Source: Bacillota bacterium
Lineage (GTDB): Bacteria > Bacillota > Clostridia > Christensenellales > CAG-138
Length of the DNA stretch: 13,268 nucleotides
Reading direction: 5' to 3'
NCBI GenBank assembly: GCA_023453725.1
Contig: JAEXTB010000152.1
Location: 1-13,268 of the forward strand
A model generated the notes under the pieces. That model did no database searches, was not told the origin of the DNA, and worked only from the letters and a program-made list of their open reading frames with translations. Position 1 is the stretch's first letter. Each line of letters begins with the position of its first letter. This document shows positions 1-6,335 of the stretch, piece after piece. Both the position numbers and the translations under genes were made by a program.

Positions 1-123
1 GTCATCACCGGGCACGCGCCCATCGATTGGATAAGCGCCCATGCTGATTATGTAACCGAAATGAAAAAACGAAAACACCCCTATGATGTTGGCATCCATG
101 CCCGCAAGGGAATAGAATTTTAA
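1..123 (+). CDS. cobO: Cob(I)alamin adenosyltransferase, C-terminal fragment (5' end outside window)
   Basis: Frame 1 is open from the first base to a TAA at 121-123 and gives the last 40 residues of a protein. It begins VITGHAP and ends with a block containing ADYVTEM, KHPYD and GIHARKGIEF. This matches the C-terminus I know for the BtuR/CobO family: the LTGR-like strand, the ADxVTEM helix, the KHP(F/Y) motif and the terminal A(R/Q)xGIEF. The family transfers the adenosyl group of ATP to cob(I)alamin or its corrinoid precursors in the cytoplasm. The Walker A part lies outside the window, so the catalytic region cannot be inspected. A hairpin just downstream ends this unit, and it appears unrelated to the sugar locus that follows. 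The identification rests on a short but characteristic tail. Confidence 0.8.
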   Translation, partial: VITGHAPIDWISAHADYVTEMKKRKHPYDVGIHARKGIEF

Positions 124-136
124 AATCATTCAAGCC

Positions 137-165
137 AAGGCGGCTTAATAAAGGCCGTCTTTCTT
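137..165 (+). terminator. Probable intrinsic terminator after the cobO fragment
   Basis: AAGGCGGC at 137-144 pairs with GCCGTCTT at 154-161 (8 bp with one G-U pair) around a 9-nt loop. It is followed by TCTTC. It lies 14 bp after the cobO stop codon and before the sensor kinase gene. The U-tract is short, so read-through is possible. Confidence 0.55.
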
Positions 166-234
166 CATGCCTTTTGTTGTGATATTGTGTATAGGGATCA
201 TTTCATTCTATCAATCTTCAGGCAGGACGCAGCT

Positions 235-1968
235 ATGGAACAGAAAAAACCAACGCGCGCTGTATCGCTCAAATGGCGGCTCGTCACCATCGTGCTGCTT
301 TGCTGGGTGCTGCCGGTGCTGCTCATACTGGCGGTGGTAGGCGCCTATTCCTATTCCCAGGTAGAACGGCAGATTGCAGATACCATAACGGTCAGCGCGC
401 AGAATGCCGCCAACATGGTGAAGGCCGGCATGGAGAGTGCGCTCTCCGACTCACGCGCCGCCTCCTATGATCCCACCATACGCAGCGCGTACGCCGCCTA
501 CCAGAACGATCAGGATAAGGTGGCGCTTTACGATACGCTCATCGATTACCTGACCCGTCAATACCGTTACAACGAGATGTTCACCACTACCATGCTGTTT
601 TTCTACAACGAACCGGACAACATCTACTATATCAATAACACCGCAAACGCCGGGGCATACGGGTTTGTGCGCAACTACGTCTCTACAGTGCATCCTGCTG
701 TCATAAATCTTTCCAACGAGATCGGCACAAATATTCGCTTCATCGCGCACGACGAAACGCTGTATATGGTAAGAAACCTGGTTGACAGTTCCTTTGAACC
801 GTATGCTACGCTTGTGATGCAAATCGACAAAGCCGTCCTGTTCCGGGAGTTGACCGGAATTGTCTGGCTCACAGACGCCACCGTAACACTCGATGGCGCC
901 TCTGTGACGGTATTTGGCTCCGGTACAGACGCGCCGCAAGGCGGCAGGCGCATCAACGCCATGCAATATGAAGAAAACGGCGGGCTGGTAACGCTTGGCC
1001 TTACGCAAAAACTGGAGCAGCATGAGGTCTCTTATTCTCTGCGGGTAGACAGCTCCGATCTTTTGGATCAATTGTCCACCATGCAGAAGCTGCTCCTGCC
1101 CATCACCATATTCGTAGTACCTCTTCTACTGATTGCCATATTCGCATTCAACCGCCTGGTATCCCGCCCGGTGGAACGCCTGGTAGAGGTTGCAGCCATC
1201 ATCGAAAAAGGAGAGTTGGGCTATCAGGCAAAGGATCTTCCCTCAAGCCTGGAATTCCGTTATCTCTACGAACGGTTCAACAGCATGTCCATGAGCATGA
1301 AAGAACAGTTTGAGCGCAGCTATTACGAACAGCTTGCGCTGCAGGATTCCCGCATGAAAGCGCTGCAATCCCAGATCAATCCGCATTTCTTAAACAACAC
1401 GCTTGAGATCATCAACTGGGAAGCCAGAATGGCGGGCAACCTCAATGTGTCTAAAATGATCGAGTCGCTCTCTACGCTGCTTTCCGCGGCCACCGCACGC
1501 GGCGGAAATCCCATGACGCATCTGAGCGAGGAACTTGCGTTTGTGGACGCGTACCTCTACATCATATCCGTGCGTATGGGCAAACGCCTAAATGTCGTCA
1601 AGGAAATTGACGAAGCGCTCTTACCGTTGCTTGTTCCGCGCCTGATCATGCAGCCGGTGGTGGAAAACGCCGTAGAACACGGTATTACCCCCCGCCAGCG
1701 CGGCACACTGACATTGCGCGTCTATGCAAAAGAAGAGACTCTGTGCCTGGAAGTGGAAAACGATGCCCCGTTAAGCGCCGCGGACAGGGATGCCGTTACC
1801 CAGCTGTTATCGGATGAGAACACGGGGGAAGACGCCGCAAAGCCCGGGCAGGTTGGCATACGCAACGTCAATCAGCGCTTAAAACTGCTGTACGGCAACG
1901 GCGCGGGCCTCAGCCTTACACAGACGCAAGCGGCCACCACGCTTGCACGTATCACACTGCCGCTATAA
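235..1968 (+). CDS. YesM-type sensor histidine kinase of the sugar two-component system
   Basis: A 577-residue membrane kinase of the YesM/LytS-like class, which autophosphorylates and passes the phosphate to an AraC-type regulator. A short basic N-terminus leads into membrane segment 1 (about residues 16-38). An extracytoplasmic sensor region of roughly 245 residues follows, then membrane segment 2 (about 286-306) and a HAMP-like linker. The His_kinase motif SQINPHFLNNTLE carries the predicted phosphoacceptor His384. The HATPase_c domain has the N-box QPVVENAVEHG (Asn478) and a G-box around GQVGIRNVNQRL (Gly541). I chose ATG 235, preceded by AGGA at 224-227. An in-frame GTG at 187 would add 16 residues but has no evident ribosome binding site. 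Its likely partner is the AraC-type response regulator at 5422, separated from it by the transporter genes. The ligand is unknown. By context it senses an extracellular amino sugar or chito-oligosaccharide, directly or through the binding protein. Confidence 0.93.
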   Translation: MEQKKPTRAVSLKWRLVTIVLLCWVLPVLLILAVVGAYSYSQVERQIADTITVSAQNAANMVKAGMESALSDSRAASYDPTIRSAYAAYQNDQDKVALYDTLIDYLTRQYRYNEMFTTTMLFFYNEPDNIYYINNTANAGAYGFVRNYVSTVHPAVINLSNEIGTNIRFIAHDETLYMVRNLVDSSFEPYATLVMQIDKAVLFRELTGIVWLTDATVTLDGASVTVFGSGTDAPQGGRRINAMQYEENGGLVTLGLTQKLEQHEVSYSLRVDSSDLLDQLSTMQKLLLPITIFVVPLLLIAIFAFNRLVSRPVERLVEVAAIIEKGELGYQAKDLPSSLEFRYLYERFNSMSMSMKEQFERSYYEQLALQDSRMKALQSQINPHFLNNTLEIINWEARMAGNLNVSKMIESLSTLLSAATARGGNPMTHLSEELAFVDAYLYIISVRMGKRLNVVKEIDEALLPLLVPRLIMQPVVENAVEHGITPRQRGTLTLRVYAKEETLCLEVENDAPLSAADRDAVTQLLSDENTGEDAAKPGQVGIRNVNQRLKLLYGNGAGLSLTQTQAATTLARITLPL

Positions 1969-2028
1969 ATACTTGCCATGAAATGGCGCAACGAGCGTCA
2001 AAAAACAGCAATGGCAGCAATTCTGATG

Positions 2029-2071
2029 TTGTCTTGATCAAGTTAAAATATACTTGTCTTGACATAAGACA
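2029..2071 (+). promoter_or_regulatory. Candidate operator: 9-bp direct repeat and inverted repeats upstream of the sugar-binding protein gene
   Basis: TTGTCTTGA occurs twice exactly, at 2029-2037 and 2054-2062, 25 bp apart. The first copy continues into the perfect palindrome CTTGATCAAG (2033-2042). The second lies in an inverted repeat, TGTCTT-gacat-AAGACA (2055-2071), which overlaps a perfect TTGACA box. AraC-family response regulators commonly bind direct repeats just upstream of, or overlapping, the -35 box. I therefore infer that this is the binding site of the regulator at 5422. The repeats are seen directly; the assignment is inference. Confidence 0.45.
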
Positions 2072-2086
2072 CGCATCTTTTATTCA
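2059..2086 (+). promoter_or_regulatory. Possible SigA-type promoter of the binding-protein gene
   Basis: A consensus -35 box, TTGACA (2059-2064), is followed after 16 bp by TATTCA (2081-2086), a poor -10 box. The site is 32 bp before the start codon and overlaps the inverted repeat described at 2029-2071. A weak -10 box would suit a promoter that depends on an activator. Its placement is reasonable but it is not proven. Confidence 0.35.
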
Positions 2087-2118
2087 TATCCAAATATCGA
2101 AAATGGAGGACAAGGTAA

Positions 2119-3447
2119 ATGAAGAAACTGTTTGCTCTGTTGCTCGCAGCGCTCATGCTTGTGTTGTCCTTTGGCTGCACCGCTGCCCCGGCGCCCGCAG
2201 CAGCCGAAACAACCGCTCCTGAGGCTACCCAGGCTCCCGCACCCGAACCGACCGAAGCACCCAAGACACCCGTAGACCTCGTGGTTGTAACTTCCTACAG
2301 CGAGGAAGATGGCAACCGCCCGAATTATGAAGCAGGCATCGCCGCTTATGAAGCCGCCAGCGGCAACAAAGTGCTCGATGCTTCCGCCACCTCCAACGAA
2401 GCCTGGAGAGCCAAGGTCATGGCAGACTTTGAAACCGGCGCCGAACCCGACGTTCTCTTCTACTACTCCGGCATGGACGCCAACAAAATCGTGGAAGCCG
2501 GCAAGGTTGTCACACTCGACGAAATCCGTGCAGAATACCCGGAATATGCCGCCAACATGAAGGAATCCATGCTGCAGGCTTCTCCCGTGGACGGCAAGAA
2601 GTACACCGTGCCCGTCAACGGCTACTGGGAAGGTCTCTTTGTCAATAAAGCCGTGCTTGCGGACTGCGGCGTTGCCGTCCCCGGCGCAGATTACACCTGG
2701 GAACAGTTCCTGAAGGATTGCGAAGCCATCAAGGCCAAAGGGTACACACCCATCGCCGTCTCCCTGCAGGAAGTGCCGCACTACTGGTTTGAGTTCTCCA
2801 TATTCAACCATGGTAATGTTTCTAACCACATTGCCCAGCCCGCCAGTGCAACCGACGAAGTAGGACAGAAGTGGGTAGCAGGTCTTGAAGACATTGCCAC
2901 ACTCTATAAGGCCGGTTACCTGCCCAAGAACACGTTGACCGCCACCGACGCTGAAACCGTACAGATGATGGCGGACAATCAGGCAGCGTTCCTCATCGAC
3001 GGCAGCTGGAAGATTGGCTGGTTCCAGGAGAACGCGAAGGTGGAAGACTTCACCGTGACCTATGTACCCGGCACAGGCGAGCGTAAGGCGACAGATATCG
3101 TCGGCGGCCTCTCCATGGGTTACTACATCACCCGCAAGGCCTGGGAAGATCCGGCAAAGCGTCAGGCTGCAGTTGACTTCGTAATGACCATGACTACGGA
3201 TGAAGTGGTCAGCACGTTTGGCGCTACCGCCATCACCGCGCTCAAGAACGGCACCGTCCCGCCCGCAGATGCCGACAACCTCATTAAGGACGCGCTTGCC
3301 ATGACCAAGGGTGCCACCGGCATCACTGCGGCAACACAGGACCTGATGAAGGCCGAAGGCCGCGCGGATCTGTTTGCCAACATCAAGAACATTGTGGAAG
3401 GCAAGATAACCGCTGCGGACGCGCTCACCAGCGCGCTTTCCAAGTAA
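2119..3447 (+). CDS. ABC transporter sugar-binding lipoprotein
   Basis: A 442-residue extracellular solute-binding protein of the SBP_bac_1/8 type (carbohydrate uptake family 1). The signal peptide has KK at residues 2-3, a hydrophobic core, and LSFGC ending at Cys20, the likely lipidated residue. A Pro/Ala/Thr/Glu-rich linker (about 21-50) tethers the folded domain to the membrane. The mature part starts near VDLVVVTSYSEEDG, and it contains typical binding-protein features such as YWEGLFVNKAVL and AAFLIDGSWKIG. GGAGGA at 2105-2110 sits 8 bp before ATG 2119. Two permease genes follow, so this is the ligand-capture part of an importer. The neighbouring GH94 phosphorylase, mutase and NagB suggest a beta-linked amino-sugar disaccharide such as chitobiose as ligand; the protein sequence alone does not tell. 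A strong hairpin directly downstream probably lets this gene be expressed more than the permeases. Confidence 0.93.
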   Translation: MKKLFALLLAALMLVLSFGCTAAPAPAAAETTAPEATQAPAPEPTEAPKTPVDLVVVTSYSEEDGNRPNYEAGIAAYEAASGNKVLDASATSNEAWRAKVMADFETGAEPDVLFYYSGMDANKIVEAGKVVTLDEIRAEYPEYAANMKESMLQASPVDGKKYTVPVNGYWEGLFVNKAVLADCGVAVPGADYTWEQFLKDCEAIKAKGYTPIAVSLQEVPHYWFEFSIFNHGNVSNHIAQPASATDEVGQKWVAGLEDIATLYKAGYLPKNTLTATDAETVQMMADNQAAFLIDGSWKIGWFQENAKVEDFTVTYVPGTGERKATDIVGGLSMGYYITRKAWEDPAKRQAAVDFVMTMTTDEVVSTFGATAITALKNGTVPPADADNLIKDALAMTKGATGITAATQDLMKAEGRADLFANIKNIVEGKITAADALTSALSK

Positions 3448-3481
3448 CCGTTGCACCCCATAGAGATCTGTAGACAAACGG

Positions 3482-3516
3482 GGCTGTCCGGGGCACTCCC
3501 GGGCAGCCTTTCTCTT
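3482..3516 (+). terminator. Strong hairpin between binding-protein and permease genes (partial terminator or mRNA stabiliser)
   Basis: GGCTGTCCGGG (3482-3492) pairs with CCCGGGCAGCC (3498-3508) over 11 bp with one G-U pair and a 5-nt loop. TTTCTCTT follows at 3509-3516. The form is that of an intrinsic terminator with an imperfect U-tract. It lies in the 92-bp gap between genes that must work together, so partial read-through is likely. Such an element would yield more binding protein than permease. Confidence 0.7.
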
Positions 3517-3539
3517 AGCAGCCGGAGAGGATGACCAGC

Positions 3540-4436
3540 ATGAACACTACCTCCACCGTATTCAAAAAAAAGACGCCTCTGCTCTTTTTCCTGATACCCG
3601 CGTTTGCGTTTCTTGGGTTATATCTGTTCTATCCGTTTATCATGAACATCGCAAACAGCTTCTCCCAAATTTCCGGCCTGGGCACTGCAGCCGAAGGGCT
3701 CAATGACCCATGGTATCTCAACTATGCAAAACTGTTTTCCGATCCGCTGATGGGCACTGCCCTTAAAAACAGCCTGCTTTTGATGGTATGCACCATTGTG
3801 TTTCAGGTGGGTATAGCGCTTGCACTTGCGCTTCTCGTTGACAACATCAGGCGTGGGCATGAATTTTTCCGCACGGTCTATTTCTTTCCCATTGTCATCA
3901 GTGCAACTGCGCTGGGCCTGCTGTTTAACCTGATTTTCCTATACAACGGCGGTATGCTTAACCAGCTTTTTGAAAAGGTATTCGGTATTACCGAGTTTAT
4001 CGACTGGAAAGATGAAAGCCATTACCTCCTTACCATGTTCTCGCCCGTAATGTGGCAGTACGTTGGGTTTTATTTTGTCATACTCATCACCGGTCTTAAT
4101 AACATTTCCCCCGAAATTTACGAGGCGGCGCAGCTGGACGGGGCAAGCGGATGGAAGCGGGTACGCTATGTGACCCTGCCGCTACTGCACAATGTGCTTT
4201 GCACCTGCCTTGTGCTTGCCATTACCGGCGCGCTCAAAGCGTTCGACCTCCCCTGGGTGATGATGGGCTCCGGCATTCCTATGGATAAATCGTGGCTGAC
4301 AGGCACGTATATGTATAACCAGACATTCCTGCGCTCGGACGTGGACTATGGCTCCACCATCGCAATCGTAATCGTCGTGTTGGGCGTTACAATCTCCAAA
4401 CTTGCCAACAAAGTATTCAAGGAAAAGGATTATTGA
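3540..4436 (+). CDS. ABC transporter permease, MalF/UgpA type
   Basis: A 298-residue integral membrane permease (binding-protein-dependent transport, BPD_transp_1 domain). The first membrane segment (near TPLLFFLIPAFAFLGLYLF) is followed by several more hydrophobic stretches. The cytoplasmic EAA loop EIYEAAQLDGASGWKR...LPLL has its EAA at about residues 195-197; this loop docks on the ATPase. The C-terminus ends in a basic tail. I chose ATG 3540 because the ribosome binding site GGAGAGG (3524-3530) ends right at the alternative ATG 3531, which would be too close. The stop codon overlaps the region just before the second permease gene, indicating translational coupling. The pair forms the membrane channel of the sugar importer. 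No ATPase gene lies nearby, so a shared MsmK/MsiK-type ATPase is probably used, as is common for this family. Confidence 0.92.
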   Translation: MNTTSTVFKKKTPLLFFLIPAFAFLGLYLFYPFIMNIANSFSQISGLGTAAEGLNDPWYLNYAKLFSDPLMGTALKNSLLLMVCTIVFQVGIALALALLVDNIRRGHEFFRTVYFFPIVISATALGLLFNLIFLYNGGMLNQLFEKVFGITEFIDWKDESHYLLTMFSPVMWQYVGFYFVILITGLNNISPEIYEAAQLDGASGWKRVRYVTLPLLHNVLCTCLVLAITGALKAFDLPWVMMGSGIPMDKSWLTGTYMYNQTFLRSDVDYGSTIAIVIVVLGVTISKLANKVFKEKDY

Positions 4437-4438
4437 AC

Positions 4439-5332
4439 ATGGAACAGTTGACAACGACAAGGCCCAAAGGAAAAAAGCGCCGCTTTCCATGGTCCAAGGC
4501 GCTCACCTACGTTCCGTTGAGCGTTTGGGCGTTTACCACGATATATCCTTTTTTCTGGGTTATTATCAATTCCTTCCGCATCAAAGGCGAGATCCGGTCG
4601 GACAGTTTTTCCATTCCCTGGCCGTGGCTCTCCTCCTTTACGCTCGACAATTACATGACCACGTTTGAGCGCGCGGATATGTTGACTGCCTATCGCAACA
4701 GCCTTGTCGTCTCCATTGCCGTAACGGTTGCAGTGGTGCTGCTGGCGGGGCTTGCGGCATACGGCATGGTACGCTATGAATTTAAGGGAAAAAAGGCCCT
4801 CCACTCCCTCATTATCGCAAGCATGATGTTCCCCGTGTTCTCCACCATCATCCCGGTATTTCGCATGGAGGTAAACTGGGGAATTGCGGGGACCACCAAC
4901 CCGGCGCTCTCCCTGCTTGCGACTGCTCTGCCGCAGATTGCGGGGAACCTCTCGTTTGCAATTGTGGTGCTGATGGGCTTTATCCGATCGCTTCCGGTGG
5001 ATATGGAAGAGGCGGCATATTTGGACGGCTGCAACGTATTTCAGATTTATTTTAAAATCATTATGCCGGTGGCGCGCCCATCCTTTGCGACAGTTGCCAT
5101 ATTCTCCTTTCTGTGGTCGTACAATGACCTGTTTACGCAGATGTTCTTTTTGCGCCTGCCCAAGGAGAAGACCATTACGCTGTTATTGAATGAAATCAGT
5201 TCCCAGGCGGGCGTCAACTACGGATTTATGGCGGCGGCTGTGGTCGTTGTCGTCATACCGGTGGTGCTTGTGTATATCCTGCTGCAGAAGAATATCATCA
5301 AGGGACTGACGGCAGGCGCCATCAAGGGATAA
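4439..5332 (+). CDS. ABC transporter permease, MalG/UgpE type
   Basis: A 297-residue permease that is the partner of the preceding one. A basic N-terminus (RPKGKKRR) is followed by a membrane segment near residues 24-43 (YVPLSVWAFTTIYPFFWVI). It has the family feature NSFR after segment 1, the EAA loop DMEEAAYLDGCNVFQIY with EAA near 191-193, and the usual C-terminal ending KGLTAGAIKG. ATG 4439 begins 2 bp after the stop codon of the first permease, with AAAAGG at 4423-4428 as ribosome binding site. A TTG at 4433 is in frame but would overlap that stop and is less likely. A terminator follows the gene. Confidence 0.92.
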   Translation: MEQLTTTRPKGKKRRFPWSKALTYVPLSVWAFTTIYPFFWVIINSFRIKGEIRSDSFSIPWPWLSSFTLDNYMTTFERADMLTAYRNSLVVSIAVTVAVVLLAGLAAYGMVRYEFKGKKALHSLIIASMMFPVFSTIIPVFRMEVNWGIAGTTNPALSLLATALPQIAGNLSFAIVVLMGFIRSLPVDMEEAAYLDGCNVFQIYFKIIMPVARPSFATVAIFSFLWSYNDLFTQMFFLRLPKEKTITLLLNEISSQAGVNYGFMAAAVVVVVIPVVLVYILLQKNIIKGLTAGAIKG

Positions 5333-5354
5333 GAAACTTTGAATTCTATACGAT

Positions 5355-5389
5355 GCTTCTTTCTTGTATGCAGGAAAGAAGCTTCTTTT
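5355..5389 (+). terminator. Intrinsic terminator after the permease genes
   Basis: GCTTCTTTCTTG (5355-5366) pairs with CAGGAAAGAAGC (5371-5382) over 12 bp, including one G-U pair, with a TATG loop. TTCTTTT (5383-5389) follows. It lies between the second permease gene and the response regulator gene. It separates transport from regulation, or limits read-through into the regulator gene. Confidence 0.7.
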
Positions 5390-5421
5390 ATGATAGAATA
5401 TATCGAGAGGGGGTGAACGGC

Positions 5422-6195
5422 ATGTGGAAAGTGGCGCTGATTGACGATGAAGAAATCATCGTGGAAGGGCTCAGGCGAATTGTCCCTTGGGAGCGCTATC
5501 ACTGCGAGGTCGTCGCAGCGGCGTATAACGCAGCAGAGGGCGAGCGGGCCATCCGCACGCATTCCCCGCACATTATCGTGACCGATATCAAAATGCCGGA
5601 TACGGACGGCTTAACAATGCTTGCTGGGCTTCGGAGCGAATTTCCCGACATGCAGGTCATCGTGCTTTCCGGCCACAGCGATTTCGCTTACGCGCAGCAG
5701 GCCATACGGCTTGGCGTCCGCCGGTTTCTACTAAAGCCATCAAAAATGGAGGAGATTGAGGAAGCCGTTCTTTGTGCGACCGCATATTTAGCGGGCAAGG
5801 GCGATGACCCCGAAGAGGAGGCCGCGGAAGAACAGGTATCCGGTGCAGGCAGCTATGTGGTCCGGCAGGCGATTGCCTACATGGAAGAGCATTTTTGCGA
5901 ACGCCTGACGCTCCAGACTGTGGCGGAACATTGTTATGTCTCCCAATGGCACCTTTCAAAGTTGTTAAATAGGCATGCCGAGCAATCGTTTTATGATCTG
6001 TTAAACGCCATCCGAATTGCCCGCGCGCAGGAGTTTTTAAAAGACCCCAGCCTGAAGATCAACGAGATTTGCGAATTGACCGGCTATGCCGATACCGCGC
6101 ACTTTGCACGGGTATTTAAGCGCATTGCCGGTATGAGCGCAAATGAATACCGCAACACTGTCTGCCGTCTTCATCGAACCCGGCCTGTCACATAA
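5422..6195 (+). CDS. YesN-type response regulator, AraC family
   Basis: A 257-residue regulator made of a receiver domain and an AraC-type DNA-binding domain. The receiver (1-about 120) has the acidic pair Asp8-Asp9, the predicted phosphoacceptor Asp55 in VTDIKMPDTDG, the switch Ser83 and the conserved Lys105 in LLKPS. An acidic linker (DDPEEEAAEEQ) leads to two helix-turn-helix motifs at about 150-250. The first is LTLQTVAEHCYVSQWHLSKLL; the second contains INEICELTGYADTAHFARVFKR. ATG 5422 is chosen because an extended Shine-Dalgarno, GGGGGTGA (5409-5416), lies 5 bp upstream. An in-frame ATG at 5353 falls inside the terminator hairpin. The protein probably receives phosphate from the sensor kinase at 235 and activates the transporter and catabolic genes. 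Kinase and regulator are split by the transport genes rather than adjacent. Confidence 0.92.
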   Translation: MWKVALIDDEEIIVEGLRRIVPWERYHCEVVAAAYNAAEGERAIRTHSPHIIVTDIKMPDTDGLTMLAGLRSEFPDMQVIVLSGHSDFAYAQQAIRLGVRRFLLKPSKMEEIEEAVLCATAYLAGKGDDPEEEAAEEQVSGAGSYVVRQAIAYMEEHFCERLTLQTVAEHCYVSQWHLSKLLNRHAEQSFYDLLNAIRIARAQEFLKDPSLKINEICELTGYADTAHFARVFKRIAGMSANEYRNTVCRLHRTRPVT

Positions 6196-6228
6196 TTGCA
6201 TACAAAAAACCGACAAGCAGAAGCAAAT

Positions 6229-6269
6229 AATCGCAGCCTGAGCACTTTTTCAACGTGCGGGCTGCGATT
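6229..6269 (+). promoter_or_regulatory. Inverted repeat before the phosphorylase gene: operator or weak terminator
   Basis: AATCGCAGCC (6229-6238) and GGCTGCGATT (6260-6269) are perfect 10-bp arms. An inner GCAC/GTGC pair (6242-6245, 6255-6258) gives a branched or interrupted hairpin. No U-tract follows, so it is a poor terminator for the regulator gene. A possible promoter, TTTTCA (6247-6252) with TATACT 17 bp later (6270-6275), overlaps it. That would place the inverted repeat around a -35 box, as expected of an operator. Both readings are inference. Confidence 0.4.
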
Positions 6270-6335
6270 TATACTTTATGATAGATGTCACAGCTATCAC
6301 TGCGCCTTTTTCAACAAATTATGCCGGAGGAATGC

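Noticed and set aside
451..1071. 206-codon minus-strand frame inside the sensor kinase gene
   Set aside because: It lies wholly within the coding region of a clear histidine kinase and has no family features.
1975..1987. Short inverted repeat GCCAT-gaa-ATGGC just after the sensor kinase gene
   Set aside because: The stem is only 5 bp with a 3-nt loop and no U-tract follows, so it is not a credible terminator.
2080..3477. Long open frame (about 465 codons) on the minus strand opposite the binding-protein gene
   Set aside because: Its product is rich in Gly, Cys, Val and His with no recognisable domain. It mirrors a well-supported plus-strand lipoprotein gene and reflects codon bias of that gene.
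3531..3539. Alternative ATG three codons upstream in the first permease gene
   Set aside because: It directly abuts the GGAGAGG site, leaving no proper spacing; ATG 3540 is better placed.
6285..6335. Upstream ATG that would add 17 residues to the GH94 protein
   Set aside because: No ribosome binding site precedes it, the extra residues do not fit the family N-terminus, and GGAGG is placed ideally for ATG 6336.
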